Assembly (NCBI GenBank): GCA_963842955.1
Contig: CAWJIJ010000011.1
Coordinates: forward strand, 620,001-684,000
DNA: 64,000 nt
From: JARFQW01 sp963842955
GTDB lineage: Bacteria; Pseudomonadota; Gammaproteobacteria; Steroidobacterales; XN24
Direction of reading: 5' to 3'
Position 1 is the first letter of the stretch, and every line of letters starts with the position of its first letter. This document shows positions 1 to 9,789 of this stretch, piece after piece. The translations under genes and the position numbers were made by a program. The notes beneath the pieces were generated by a model that saw only the letters and a program-made list of their open reading frames with translations, ran no database searches and was not told the origin of the DNA.

Positions 1-212
1 CTCATCTGGCAAGGCTTGCTACGACAGAGAGCCTGACCGGAGAGGAGGTCGCCGCAAGGGTTCTGGAGGACACGCTGGCCCGGCTGGCCGCAGAGGCGCC
101 GGCGCAGCGGGCCGACGAGCTGCTCGCGCAAGCACGGGCGCGGGTTCTGACGCCGGCGGAGAAAAAGGAGCTCAGGGAACTGCTGGGCCAGAAAACGACA
201 GGCCGGCAATAA
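1..212 (+). CDS. dnaG: DNA primase, C-terminal end (partial)
   Basis: The 3' end of a gene enters the window on the plus strand, with 69 sense codons before TAA. The residues are helical and rich in Glu, Ala, Arg and Leu, and end with LTPAEKKELRELLGQK, which fits the C-terminal DnaB-binding domain of bacterial primase. The main support is synteny: it lies 76 bp upstream of rpoD, as in the classic rpsU-dnaG-rpoD arrangement. DnaG makes the RNA primers used at the replication fork. None of the catalytic TOPRIM or zinc-binding regions is in the window, so the call rests on this tail and its position. Confidence 0.8.
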   Translation, partial: HLARLATTESLTGEEVAARVLEDTLARLAAEAPAQRADELLAQARARVLTPAEKKELRELLGQKTTGRQ

Positions 213-288
213 GCCGCAATCACTGGTAGTCGGGTGCCACACCCGCTAGACTGAATGGTTTGTTTGGGTACTTTACGGGGACATTTGC

Positions 289-2100
289 GTGACCGAACGA
301 CGACCCGCCAATAGCAACGACAAGCAGTCGCAAATCAAGCTGCTGATCGCGCGCGGCAAGGAACAAGGGTACCTGACCTACGGGGAGGTCAACGACCATC
401 TCCCTGACGATATCGTGGATCCGGAGCAGATCGAAGATATCGTCAATATGATCAATGACATGGGCATTACGGTGTACGAAAAAGCGCCGGACGCCGAGGA
501 GTTGATCCTGTCGGATGCCGCCGTGTCCTCCGACGAGGAGGCAGCCGAGGAAGCTGCCGCCGCGCTTGCCACCGTTGACAGCGAATTCGGCCGCACCACG
601 GATCCGGTGCGCATGTACATGCGCGAGATGGGCACCGTCGAACTGCTGACCCGGGAGGGAGAAATCCGCATTGCCAAGCGGATCGAGGAGGGCCTCGAGC
701 AGGTTCGTCATGCCTTGGCCCAGTATCCGGCAACCATCGACCTGCTGCTCGATCACTACGCCGCGGTGGCGGCCGGTGACGGCCGGCTTACGGACCTGAT
801 CGCGGGCTTCATCGACCCTGATGCCGACGACGTGATTCCCGCCCCGGCCCAGAAGTCCGAGGACGACGACACCCCGGCCGACACCGGGCCGGACCCCGAA
901 GAAGCCGCGCGGCGGATGAAGAAAATTGCCCGCGTGCACAAATTGATCCTTGCCGGCCTGCGGGACGACGATACCGACCCCAAGAAACTGCAGAAGCAGC
1001 GCCAGCAGGTGACCGAGGAATTCATGGGCCTGAAGCTGGCGCCGAAGCTTTTCGAGGCGTTTTGCGCCCAGGTGCGCGCCACGATTACCCATATCCGCAC
1101 CCAGGAGCGGCAGGTCATGTATCTCTGTGTCCGCCAGTCCGGAATGCCCCGGAAGGACTTCATCTCGAGCTTCCCGAAAAACGAGACGAACCTGGACTGG
1201 GTTGAAAAGCACATCCGCGCGAAGCGTAAGCATTCCTCGCAGCTGGCCAAGCTGCGTCCGGAAATCGAACGCGCCCAGCGCAAGCTGATTGGCGTCGAGG
1301 AACTGACCGGCCTGAAGGTCCCCGAAATCAAGGAAATCAGCCGGCAGATGTCCATTGGCGAGGCCAAGGCCCGGCGCGCGAAAAAGGAAATGGTCGAAGC
1401 CAACCTTCGTCTCGTAATTTCGATCGCCAAGAAATACACCAATCGCGGTCTGCAGTTCCTGGACCTTATCCAGGAAGGCAACATCGGTCTGATGAAAGCG
1501 GTGGACAAGTTCGAGTACCGCCGCGGCTACAAGTTTTCCACTTACGCAACGTGGTGGATCCGGCAGGCCATCACCCGCTCTATCGCGGACCAGGCCCGCA
1601 CGATCCGCATCCCGGTCCACATGATCGAGACCATCAACAAGCTCAACCGGATTTCGCGGCAGATGCTCCAGGAGATGGGCCGGGAGCCCACGCCGGAAGA
1701 GCTCGCCGAGCGCATGGAGATGCCGGAAGACAAGGTCCGGAAGGTCCTGAAGATCGCGAAGGAGCCGATCTCCATGGAGACGCCCATCGGCGACGACGAG
1801 GATTCGCACCTCGGCGATTTCATCGAGGACGGCGCAGTCCTTTCGCCAGTGGACTCGGCGACGGTGGAAGGCCTGAAGGAAACCACCCACGCGGTGCTCG
1901 CCGGTCTGACCCCGCGGGAGGCCAAGGTGCTGCGCATGCGGTTCGGAATCGGCATGAACACCGACCACACCCTGGAGGAGGTCGGCAAACAGTTCGACGT
2001 CACGAGGGAACGCATCCGGCAGATCGAGGCCAAGGCCCTGCGCAAGCTGCGTCACCCGACCCGCTCCGAGCAGCTGAGGAGTTTCCTGCTCGAGGACTAG
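289..2100 (+). CDS. rpoD: RNA polymerase primary sigma factor RpoD (sigma-70)
   Basis: This is the housekeeping sigma factor, which directs RNA polymerase to -10/-35 promoters. At 603 aa it is close to the 613 aa of E. coli RpoD. Region 1.1 covers about residues 1-80, region 1.2 starts near DPVRMYMREMG, and a gammaproteobacterial non-conserved insert follows to about 360. Regions 2.1-2.4 (about 365-445) include the melting/-10 motif TYATWWIRQAITRSI. Region 4.2 near the C-terminus has the -35 recognition helix VTRERIRQIEAKALRKLRHP. The start is GTG at 289, with a GGGGA-type ribosome site just upstream. The 76-bp gap after dnaG contains a short hairpin at 231-245 that lacks a T-run, so read-through from dnaG is likely. 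Confidence 0.98.
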   Translation: MTERRPANSNDKQSQIKLLIARGKEQGYLTYGEVNDHLPDDIVDPEQIEDIVNMINDMGITVYEKAPDAEELILSDAAVSSDEEAAEEAAAALATVDSEFGRTTDPVRMYMREMGTVELLTREGEIRIAKRIEEGLEQVRHALAQYPATIDLLLDHYAAVAAGDGRLTDLIAGFIDPDADDVIPAPAQKSEDDDTPADTGPDPEEAARRMKKIARVHKLILAGLRDDDTDPKKLQKQRQQVTEEFMGLKLAPKLFEAFCAQVRATITHIRTQERQVMYLCVRQSGMPRKDFISSFPKNETNLDWVEKHIRAKRKHSSQLAKLRPEIERAQRKLIGVEELTGLKVPEIKEISRQMSIGEAKARRAKKEMVEANLRLVISIAKKYTNRGLQFLDLIQEGNIGLMKAVDKFEYRRGYKFSTYATWWIRQAITRSIADQARTIRIPVHMIETINKLNRISRQMLQEMGREPTPEELAERMEMPEDKVRKVLKIAKEPISMETPIGDDEDSHLGDFIEDGAVLSPVDSATVEGLKETTHAVLAGLTPREAKVLRMRFGIGMNTDHTLEEVGKQFDVTRERIRQIEAKALRKLRHPTRSEQLRSFLLED

Positions 2101-2126
2101 CTGGCCGCCCGACGTCCGAGAAAGCA

Positions 2127-2158
2127 GGCCGCCCCGGCATTGCCGGGGTGGCCTTTTT
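2127..2158 (+). terminator. Rho-independent terminator of rpoD
   Basis: An 11-bp GC-rich stem (2127-2137 with 2143-2153, one G-T pair) around a short loop is followed by five Ts at 2154-2158. It lies 26 nt after the rpoD stop codon. Confidence 0.9.
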
Positions 2159-2248
2159 CATGGCGGGGATTTGGTCAGCCGGATACCGGATCGTCGGCTA
2201 TAACTGTGGGGTTGCCGGAAATCCTTCCGGCGGGCAGCAGGAGCCAAT

Positions 2249-5200
2249 GTGGCATCAATACGTCGACGGATGGGCCTGACGGGCTGGCGGCTGTGGCTTC
2301 TGGCAATCGTCGGCCTTTACGCCTTCGCCGGCTTTGTGGGCGTGCCCTGGGCACTGAAGAGCCAGGTCTCGCCCCGGGTCGCCGAAGCGGTCGGCGCCGA
2401 TCTGACAATCCAGGAAGCCTCCTTCAACCCCTTCACGCTCGCCCTGACGCTGCGCAATATCGACCTGACGGACGCGGAGCTGGGGCATCTGCTGTCCCTG
2501 GATCATTTCAGCGTCGATCTGGCCTGGGCGAGCCTGTGGCGCCGGGCGATGGTCATTTCTGACTTCCGCCTTGGCAAGCCGCGGCTGAGCGCGAAACGCA
2601 ATGCCGACGGGCGCTTCAATGCCCAGGTGCTGATGGACCGCGTGCCCGAGTCGCCAGAGCCCACCTCGGATCAGGCCGCCTCGGATGAGCCCGCGACCAT
2701 CCCCCGGATCGTCCTCGAGCATTTCCTGCTCGACGACGGGCGGCTCCTGCTGACGGACGAGACCGTCTCCCCGGTTTTCGTCCAGGACTTCGGGCCCGGC
2801 TCCCTGGAACTCAACGACTTCAGCACCCTGCCGGACGATGACGGCGAACTGCGCTTCCAGGTCGCCTCGGAGGAAGGCGGGCACTACGAGTGGCAGGGTC
2901 GGATCGGCGTCAATCCCGTTCAGTCCAGCGGCCGTTTCGATGTCCGCAACGAGTCGCTGGCGGAGATGTTCGGTTACGTGGCCAGTCGGGTCCCCTACAC
3001 GGTCGATCAGGGGCGCCTGGGGCTGGGCTTCAGCTACGAATTCCGCATGCTGGACGACGGGCCGCAGGTCACCGTTGCCGACGGCGCGGTGGAGATCGAC
3101 GGCCTGCGGATTATCGCCGGCGAGGAGATCGTGAACCTGCCTTCCATCGTCGCGGAGGGCATCGGTGCCGACCTCCGCGCGGCCCGGGCCGACGTGGCCA
3201 GCCTGAACGTCAACGGCGGTCGAATTGCCGCCTGGATGGAGGCCGACGGCACTCTCAGCCTGCAGAACATCTTCGTGCCGCCCGAAGCGCCTCAGGGCGG
3301 GGGCCAGCGCGGGGATCCCGAGACCACGGTGCCGGAATCCGGCGAGCCGCCGGCGGACTCCGGAGAACCGGAACCCCTGGCCGAGGAGACCACAGCTGTC
3401 CCGGCACAGGCTGAGCCCGAGCAAGAGCCCGCGGACACTGCCGATCGGCCAGGCGGCCCGGCTGACGAAGGGGGTGAGCCGGCCTGGACCATCGGGATGG
3501 GCACCCTGAGCGTAAACGCGCTGCGGGTAGACCTGGAGGATCGGAGTCGGGATCCAACGGTAGCCTTTGCCGTGGATCCCCTGAACATTGCGGTGTCTGA
3601 CTGGTCGTCAGCGCCGGGCACCCGTTTCCAGGTGACCGTAGAGGCCGGAGCGGAGTCCGGCGGGCAGGTGTCGCTGGCCGGATCGGTAATCGCCGATCCG
3701 GTGGATCTCGACGCCACCGTCCAGGTCGCCGATTTGGACCTCAGGCCGGTCCAACCCTATCTCGCCGACGTGGCAACGCTGCGCATCGACGAAGCCAGCC
3801 TGAGCCTCGAGGGGCGTCTCACGTCGAATTCGGAGGAAACGCTGCGTTTCGAGGGCATGGTCAACCCGGGGGCCCTGGAACTCCAGGAAACGACAAAGGA
3901 TGAACGGCTGGCCGGCTGGAAGTCCGTGCAGTCGGAGGAGGTCTCCCTTGCACTGGATGCGGGAACCCTGAGCGTGCAGCGGATCGCCGTCGATGAGCCC
4001 TATCATTCGGGTGCGCATCGACGCCGACGGCAACCTGAATCTCGCGTCGATCGGACCCGGGGAACCGCCGTCCGGGGAGCCGGCGAACGCAGAGCCCGCT
4101 GACGAGGGTGGCAGCACCGCCTCTGTGGCAGCGACCGATTCCGCGGCACCCGAGGACGCAGGGGCGGCGCCGTTTCGAGTGGACGTGGGCCGCGTCGCCC
4201 TGGCGAACGGGTCCATGGACTTCGCGGACCTGTCTCTGCCCCTGCCCTTTGCGACCTTGATCCACGAGTTGGGCGGCGAGGTCGCCAACATCAGCAGCGT
4301 CTCCGCCGACGCGGCTCGCATCCTGCTCAAGGGCAAGGTCAACGAGACGGGAAGCGCTCTTATCGAGGGCACCATGGACCTGCTGGACGTCGCCAGCCAG
4401 GCCGACGTCGCCGTGGTCTTCCAGAACGTCGAAATGCCCCGCCTGACCCCGTACTCCGCCAAGTTCGGCGGCTACGAAATCGACGAAGGGAGGCTCAACC
4501 TCGACCTTCGCTACCGCCTGGCCGACGGTTTGCTCGACTCCACCAACCGGGTCGTCATTGAGCAGCTCGCCCTCGGCGACAAGGTGGAATCCCCTGAAGC
4601 CATGAATCTGCCGCTGAAGCTGGCGGTGGCGCTCCTGAAAGACCCCAGCGGGACCATCGACCTGGAACTGCCGGTCACAGGCGACGTCAACGACCCGGAG
4701 TTCCACTATGGCGGTGTGGTCATGCAGGTCCTGAGCAACGTCCTCTTGAAAGTCGTCACGGCGCCGTTCAAGCTGCTCGGCTCCCTGGTCGGGGCGGGTG
4801 AGGAAGACCTCGAGTTCGTCGAGTTCGGCCTGGGGTCCAGCCAGCTGGATGAGACCGCTCGCGGCCGGCTGGCCAAGGTAGGAGAGGCGCTGAGCCAGCG
4901 GCCAACCCTCAAGGTGGAACTGCCCTCGTCCTATGATCCGGATTCCGATGGACAGGCCTTGAAAAACGCCAGCCTTGAGGCCCGGCTGGACGAGCGCAGG
5001 TCAGGGTCGGGCGACGATGAGGGCCTCTCGGCGATGGAGGCCATGTACGCGGAGTCACGGGGGACGGACGGGCTCGAACAGCTCAAGGCCGAATACTCCA
5101 GGCCGCCCGAAGACAAACCCGATGGGGAGCCCGTGCTGGACGGACCGGCATACCTGGAAGCCGTGCGACAGGCCCTGATTGAGGACCAGCCGCTGAGCGA

Positions 5201-5366
5201 CGCCGATCTCCAGGCGCTAGGGGAAGAACGCGCGGCCATCATGCGGGAGGCATTACTCACCGATGGCGGACTGACGGAGGATCGCATCGCGGTTTCGGAA
5301 CCGGCGCCCGGCGGTGAGGCCGGCGACGCGCGGATCCGTCTGAAGCTGGGCCTCACGTCAGGCTAG
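2249..5366 (+). pseudogene. DUF748 (AsmA-like) envelope protein, frameshifted
   Basis: DUF748 proteins are large AsmA-like envelope proteins with one N-terminal membrane anchor and a long periplasmic beta-rich region; their role is still poorly defined. Translation starts at GTG 2249 (AGGAG at 2239-2243) and gives an anchor at about residues 10-32. A Pro/Glu/Ala-rich linker follows at about 345-405. The frame is lost near 4004: frame 2 reads VDEPYH and the continuing frame reads IRVRIDADGNLNL. Dropping one base in TATCATTCGG restores the expected DEPYIRVRIDADGNLNL. The second part runs from about 4005 to 5366 and has the usual DUF748 tail (EFGLGSSQLDETARGRLAKV). Both halves are otherwise well preserved, so this is either a recent +1 mutation or a consensus error. 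The intact product would be about 1038 aa. Confidence 0.85.
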
Positions 5367-5454
5367 GCCGCGGGTCCGGAATCGCACCGGTGATGGGCTG
5401 TCGGGCTGGTCGATGTGACCTGTGCGAACCAGCAGGCGCGCGGAACAATGAGGG

Positions 5455-5892
5455 TCAGACTGATCCGCTGACGTAGGCCTCCAGCTGTTCGATCAGTGCA
5501 TCCTGTTCGGCGATAACCGTCTTGACCAGGTCCCCGATGGAGACCACGCCAACGAGAGCGCCATCCTCGTAGACCGGAAGATGGCGTATGAACTTCACGG
5601 TCATGACCTCCAGGCCCTCGCGCGCCGTCATGCCCGCCGTGGCGGTCACGACATTGCTGCTCATGATATCCCCGACCAGCGTGTCCGCGGACCGGCGACC
5701 CTGGAGGATCACCTTCCGGGCATAGTCCCGCTCCGAGACGATTCCCACAAGCGCCTCACCCTCCATAACCAGCAGCGCGCCGATGCGCTTCTCGGCCATG
5801 TGCTTGATGGCCTGAAGCACCGTCTGGTCCGGAGCGATCGATTCGATGGCCGAATTGTTCTTGTGGCTTAAGACCGTACGAATACTGAACAT
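5455..5892 (-). CDS. CBS-domain protein
   Basis: This is a 145-aa soluble protein made almost entirely of a tandem pair of CBS domains (about residues 10-68 and 75-133). Typical elements are IGALLVMEGEALVGIVSERD in the first and HLPVYEDGALVGVVSIGDL in the second. Stand-alone CBS pairs bind adenine nucleotides such as AMP, ATP or SAM and act as energy or ligand sensors, but the ligand cannot be read from the sequence. It converges with the DUF748 gene and is divergent from the P-type ATPase operon that starts about 165 bp away. A connection to that operon is possible but unsupported. Confidence 0.9.
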   Translation of the reverse strand: MFSIRTVLSHKNNSAIESIAPDQTVLQAIKHMAEKRIGALLVMEGEALVGIVSERDYARKVILQGRRSADTLVGDIMSSNVVTATAGMTAREGLEVMTVKFIRHLPVYEDGALVGVVSIGDLVKTVIAEQDALIEQLEAYVSGSV

Positions 5893-6056
5893 GGCATACC
5901 CTTGCTTCTGTCAGTGCACAGGAAGTATAGGGCCGTCGCCGCCCGGGAGCGACGTACTCGCCCTGCGATGCACATTGGCGGCCCAAGCGGCCGGGCCTGG
6001 GCTAAGCTGTGAACAAACCCGCCGGACGGCGGGCGGTCGATTACAGGAGTAGATCA

Positions 6057-6326
6057 ATGGCGCGGGGAGATCTGATCAAGGGCATCGTGCTTGGCGTGAC
6101 CGTGGCGGCGGCAACCCCGCTGGTCATCGCCGCCATGGGCGTCTCCGGACGGCCACTGGCGCGGGCCCTCGGCCGAAGCGGCCGGATCCTCCAGGAAAAA
6201 GCCCGTGAAACCGCCGCGGAGCTGCTGGAGGTGGCCGAGGACACGGTCGCCGAACTGCAGGCCCTCGAGACGGAACGGCCGGAAACCGCCGACGGACCCG
6301 GGGAGGCATCGAGGCGGACGGCATGA
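6057..6326 (+). CDS. Small membrane protein, DUF5132-like
   Basis: An 89-aa protein starting at ATG 6057, 9 nt after AGGAG at 6043-6047; an upstream in-frame ATG at 6009 lacks such a site. One hydrophobic segment (about residues 5-28, IVLGVTVAAATPLVIAAMG) is followed by an amphipathic, Glu/Ala-rich helical tail. The shape matches the small DUF5132-type proteins found beside HMA-domain proteins and cation P-type ATPases. It overlaps the next gene by ATGA at 6323-6326, so it is the first cistron of a coupled operon. A role as an accessory subunit or anchor of the ATPase is inference. The family assignment is by resemblance and context. Confidence 0.7.
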   Translation: MARGDLIKGIVLGVTVAAATPLVIAAMGVSGRPLARALGRSGRILQEKARETAAELLEVAEDTVAELQALETERPETADGPGEASRRTA

Positions 6327-6733
6327 TTCCGGCTGCCGAACTGCTGCATGCCGCGCCCGGACGCGTCCGTGTGCGGGTTGCCGAGCGCAAGGGCGACGAC
6401 GAGTGGTTCGGCGAGACGCGCCGGGCCATCGCCGGTTTTCCGGGCATTGCCCGGGTGAGCGCAAATCCCGCGACGGGCAGCCTCCTGGTGCGCGGCAAGG
6501 ATCTTGCCTTGCGGCGGATTCCCGAGATCGCCGAAGAACGCGGCTGGTTTTCCATGACCTTGCCGGGCCGCTCCGGCGTTGCGGGGACCGATGCCCTGGC
6601 CAGCCTCGCGCCGGTCTTTCTCGGCCTGGCCGTGATCCAGGCGGTCCGGGGGCAGATCATGGTGCCGGCGCTGTCCCTGGCCTGGTACGCGCTGGAAATC
6701 GTCCGCTGGGAAGAGCTCCGCGCGGACCGGTGA
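6323..6733 (+). CDS. HMA-like (HMA2-type) domain protein with C-terminal membrane segments
   Basis: A 136-aa protein. Residues 5-75 form a ferredoxin-like fold of the heavy-metal-associated type (LLHAAPGRVRVRV, FPGIARVSANPATGSLLV). The CxxC metal-binding pair of classical HMA domains is absent, so it is an HMA2-like variant. One or two hydrophobic segments follow (about 88-125). It starts inside the stop of the previous gene and its own TGA overlaps the GTG of the ATPase gene, so the three are translationally coupled. It may present substrate to, or regulate, the ATPase; this is inference from gene order. Confidence 0.75.
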   Translation: MIPAAELLHAAPGRVRVRVAERKGDDEWFGETRRAIAGFPGIARVSANPATGSLLVRGKDLALRRIPEIAEERGWFSMTLPGRSGVAGTDALASLAPVFLGLAVIQAVRGQIMVPALSLAWYALEIVRWEELRADR

Positions 6734-9700
6734 CCACGGCCTCCACCCGCTGGCTGATCCGTCCGGTTCACGAGGCTGTGCCGGGCCGCACCCGCCTGGC
6801 CCTGGCTGCCCTGAAGCGGCGACCCGACCATGCCCGTGTCATCGAAGCGGAGCTCGCGGCGCTGGAGGGAGTGGATGACGTGCGGGCCAGCGTCGCGACC
6901 GGCACGGTGCTCGTCCATCACCGACTGGACCGAGGGCGCCTGGTTCAGGAGCTGGAGGCTGTCGTCGTCGGCTTGTCCGGCCAGCCGGCGCCCCCAGCGC
7001 CTGGCCGTGCGGACAGCCGGGCCACCGGTACGTCGAAGGTCGAGCGTCCCGGCAAGGCGTCGCCCCGGAAGAAACGCAGGCCCGCGGCGGAACGGGTTCC
7101 GGTCGATGGCCTGGATGACACCGTCGGCGGCCCGGCCTGGCACACGCTGGCGCCGGATGCCTGCGGCGAGCGGATCGGCGTCGACGTCCTCGCCGGCCTG
7201 ACGGCGGACGAAGCGCTGAATAGGCTGCGGCGTCATGGGCCGAATGCCCTTCCGGAGAGCCTCCCCCCGGGCGCCGCGGAGCTGGTCCGGCGCCAGGTCA
7301 TGACCGCACCCGTCGGTCTCCTGGCGGGCTCCGCCGGTCTGTCGATCCTGACCGGAGGCGTGCTGGATGCCCTGGCAATCGGTTCTGTTGTCGCCACCAA
7401 CACCGCTGTCGGCTTTGCAACGGAGCGTCAGGCCGAGCGGGTGATCCGCGCGATGACGACGCCGGCGGGAAATCTGGTGACCGTGGTACGGGACGGCGAA
7501 GAAACCACGGTCAATGTGGCCGATGTGGTACCCGGCGACCTGCTCGTGCTCACACCCGGCGCCTCGATCGCGGCGGATGCGCGTCTCCTCCAGAGCCGCC
7601 GGCTGTATGCCGATGAGTCGGTGCTTACCGGCGAGAGTCTCCCAGTACGAAAACATGCCGACACGGTGCACTCCGCGGACACCGTACTGGCTGAACAAAG
7701 CAACATGGTGTGGCGCGGGACGGCCGTAACGGGGGGCAGCGGCCTCGCCCTCGTCGTCCAGACGGGCCTGCAGACCGAGATGGGCCGCCTGCACGCCGCC
7801 CTCGGCAGCGTGAGCGCCCCGACCACGCCAATGCAGCGACAGCTCGACGGCCTCGGCACCCAGCTTGCCGTGGCCAGTATCGCCGCCTGCGCCGCAGTCG
7901 CGGCCGTGGGCCTCGCGCGCGGCCTGCCCTTCATGCAGGTGCTGCGAACCGCCCTTTCGCTGGGCGTCGCGGCGGTCCCCGAGGGGCTGCCCGCTGTCGC
8001 GACTTCGACGCTGGCCCTCGGCATCCGGGAAATGCGCCGCCATGGCATTTCCGTGCGCCGCCTGGACGCCGTCGAGACCCTGGGCAGCCTGCAGGTGGTC
8101 TGCCTGGACAAGACCGGCACCCTGACCCTCAACCGGATGACCCCGGTTGCCGTCGCGCTGGGTAGCGACGAGCTGACAGTGATGAGCGACCTCCAGGTCA
8201 GGGACAGCGACGGCGCCGCGCTGGCCGAGGCCGATGCCCGGGGTCTGCGGCGCATGCTGGAGACCCTGGCCATGTGCCGGGAAACCCAGCGCAGAGAAGA
8301 TGCCTCACCCACCGAGCGAGCGCTCCTGGAACTGGCGGACGCCGGCGGCGTCAGCGAGGCCCGCGTGGTGGCAAAGCATCGCCGCCTGGAGACCGTGTAC
8401 CGCTCCGCCGAGCGGCACTACATGGCCACCCTCCACGAGGGAAACCGCGGTGGCGCGATGCTGGCCATCAAGGGCAGCCCGGACCAGGTTCTCGAACTTT
8501 GCGGCCATGAAGTCCGCGGGGGCCGGCGGCGCAAGCTGACCGGAGCTCGGCGCGTCGAGCTGACCCGGCTCAACGAACGCTGGGCGGCAAGGGGGCTCCG
8601 GGTTATCGCGGTCGCCCGCGCCACCGGGGTCGATGGCCCGGAACCTGTTGCCGGCCAGGCAGTCTGGCAGGGGCTCATCGGCCTCACCGACCCGCTTCGC
8701 CCGGGCATGCGGGCGCTCGTCCAGGAAATGCACGGGGCCGGGCTGCGCACGGTAATGATTACCGGCGACCAGGCGGCCACGGCGGCGGCGATCGGCCGCG
8801 AGCTGGGTTTGAGCGGCAAACCGGAACTCCGGGTGCTGGAGGCCGGGCAGCTCAACCGGCTGGAACCAGCCGTGCTCGCCGGCCTGGCTCATTCCACGGA
8901 CGTATTCGCGCGCGTCAGCCCGGCCGACAAGCTGGAGATCGTCCGGGCGCTGCAGGACGATGGCCTGGTGGTCGGGATGACCGGCGACGGCATCAACGAC
9001 GGCCCGGCCCTGAAAGCGGCGGACGTGGGCGTGGCCATGGGTGGCGGCCATTCGGAGATTGCCGGGGCCGTCGCGGACGTGGTCGTCGACGACGACAGGC
9101 TGGCGACGCTGATCGACGCTATAGCCCAGGGCCGCGGTATCTACAGCAACATCCGCAAGTCCATTCACTACCTCCTTTCCACCAATTTCAGCGAAATCGA
9201 AGTCATGCTGGCGGGCCTGGCCCTCGGCATGCCTCAGCCCCTCAACCCGCTTCAGCTGTTGTGGATCAACCTGGTCACCGACGTTTTTCCCGCCCTCGCC
9301 CTCGCGCTGGAGCACCCGGAGGAGGACGTGCTGGCCCAGCCCCCCCGCGACCCGGATGAGCCGGTTGTGACCCGAGATGACCTGCGCAGGATGCTCGGGG
9401 AATCGGCGGTGATCTCCGCCTCGGCACTGGCTGCCTATCGCTTCGGGCTCGTCCGCTACGGTCCCGGACCCCGGGCCGGCACGCTGGCGTTTTCCACCCT
9501 TACCGCGGCCCAGCTTGTGCATGCGTACGTGTGCCGACGGGCGCGCCCCTCTGCCGGGTCCGCTGGTAACTGGCGCCTGGACCTGGCCGTCGGCGGCAGC
9601 CTGGCCTTGCAGGGGCTCGCACTCCTGTTTCCGCCAACCCGAAAACTGCTGGGAGCGGCTCGGCCGGGCATCGTGGACCTGGCGGTCACCGCTGCCGGCG

Positions 9701-9789
9701 CCATCGCCCCGGCGATGATCAACCGCGCCCTGAAGGAACGGCGGGCGGCTGCAGCCGGCAGCCCGCCCGTCGAGGAGAAATCGTCATGA
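6730..9789 (+). CDS. Cation-translocating P-type ATPase with N-terminal HMA-like extension
   Basis: A P-type ATPase of 1019 aa, started at GTG 6730, which overlaps the preceding stop (GTGA). Residues about 8-80 are another cysteine-free HMA-like domain (EAVPGRTRLAL, GVDDVRASVATGTVLV), followed by a basic, Pro-rich linker to about 120. A cation-ATPase N domain follows (TADEALNRLRRHGPNALPE). Then come the actuator TGES, the transmembrane motif VPEGLPAVATSTLALGI (about 417), the phosphorylated Asp460 in DKTGTLT, the hinge TGDGINDGPALKAADVG (about 750) and a C-terminal membrane bundle. PEGLP rather than CPC places the core among type II (Ca2+-like) pumps, so the HMA-like front end is atypical. 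The substrate cannot be deduced. Confidence 0.93.
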   Translation: MTTASTRWLIRPVHEAVPGRTRLALAALKRRPDHARVIEAELAALEGVDDVRASVATGTVLVHHRLDRGRLVQELEAVVVGLSGQPAPPAPGRADSRATGTSKVERPGKASPRKKRRPAAERVPVDGLDDTVGGPAWHTLAPDACGERIGVDVLAGLTADEALNRLRRHGPNALPESLPPGAAELVRRQVMTAPVGLLAGSAGLSILTGGVLDALAIGSVVATNTAVGFATERQAERVIRAMTTPAGNLVTVVRDGEETTVNVADVVPGDLLVLTPGASIAADARLLQSRRLYADESVLTGESLPVRKHADTVHSADTVLAEQSNMVWRGTAVTGGSGLALVVQTGLQTEMGRLHAALGSVSAPTTPMQRQLDGLGTQLAVASIAACAAVAAVGLARGLPFMQVLRTALSLGVAAVPEGLPAVATSTLALGIREMRRHGISVRRLDAVETLGSLQVVCLDKTGTLTLNRMTPVAVALGSDELTVMSDLQVRDSDGAALAEADARGLRRMLETLAMCRETQRREDASPTERALLELADAGGVSEARVVAKHRRLETVYRSAERHYMATLHEGNRGGAMLAIKGSPDQVLELCGHEVRGGRRRKLTGARRVELTRLNERWAARGLRVIAVARATGVDGPEPVAGQAVWQGLIGLTDPLRPGMRALVQEMHGAGLRTVMITGDQAATAAAIGRELGLSGKPELRVLEAGQLNRLEPAVLAGLAHSTDVFARVSPADKLEIVRALQDDGLVVGMTGDGINDGPALKAADVGVAMGGGHSEIAGAVADVVVDDDRLATLIDAIAQGRGIYSNIRKSIHYLLSTNFSEIEVMLAGLALGMPQPLNPLQLLWINLVTDVFPALALALEHPEEDVLAQPPRDPDEPVVTRDDLRRMLGESAVISASALAAYRFGLVRYGPGPRAGTLAFSTLTAAQLVHAYVCRRARPSAGSAGNWRLDLAVGGSLALQGLALLFPPTRKLLGAARPGIVDLAVTAAGAIAPAMINRALKERRAAAAGSPPVEEKSS

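Noticed and set aside
231..245. Hairpin between dnaG and rpoD as a terminator
   Set aside because: The stem is followed by no T-run, so it is at most a weak structural element.
220..2055. Long open frame antisense to rpoD
   Set aside because: Its codons mirror rpoD, it has no family resemblance, and long antisense frames are common in GC-rich DNA.
2249..5366. Programmed frameshift in DUF748
   Set aside because: No slippery heptamer or downstream pseudoknot is visible at 3995-4010, and the family has no known frameshifting.
6205..6729. Extending the P-type ATPase start upstream to 6205
   Set aside because: That stretch is the shadow of two overlapping small genes with better starts; the GTG at 6730 gives an HMA-like N-terminus and a GTGA overlap.
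6124..8043. Long antisense frame over the P-type ATPase region
   Set aside because: Fully covered by three strongly supported plus-strand genes; composition is that of a shadow.
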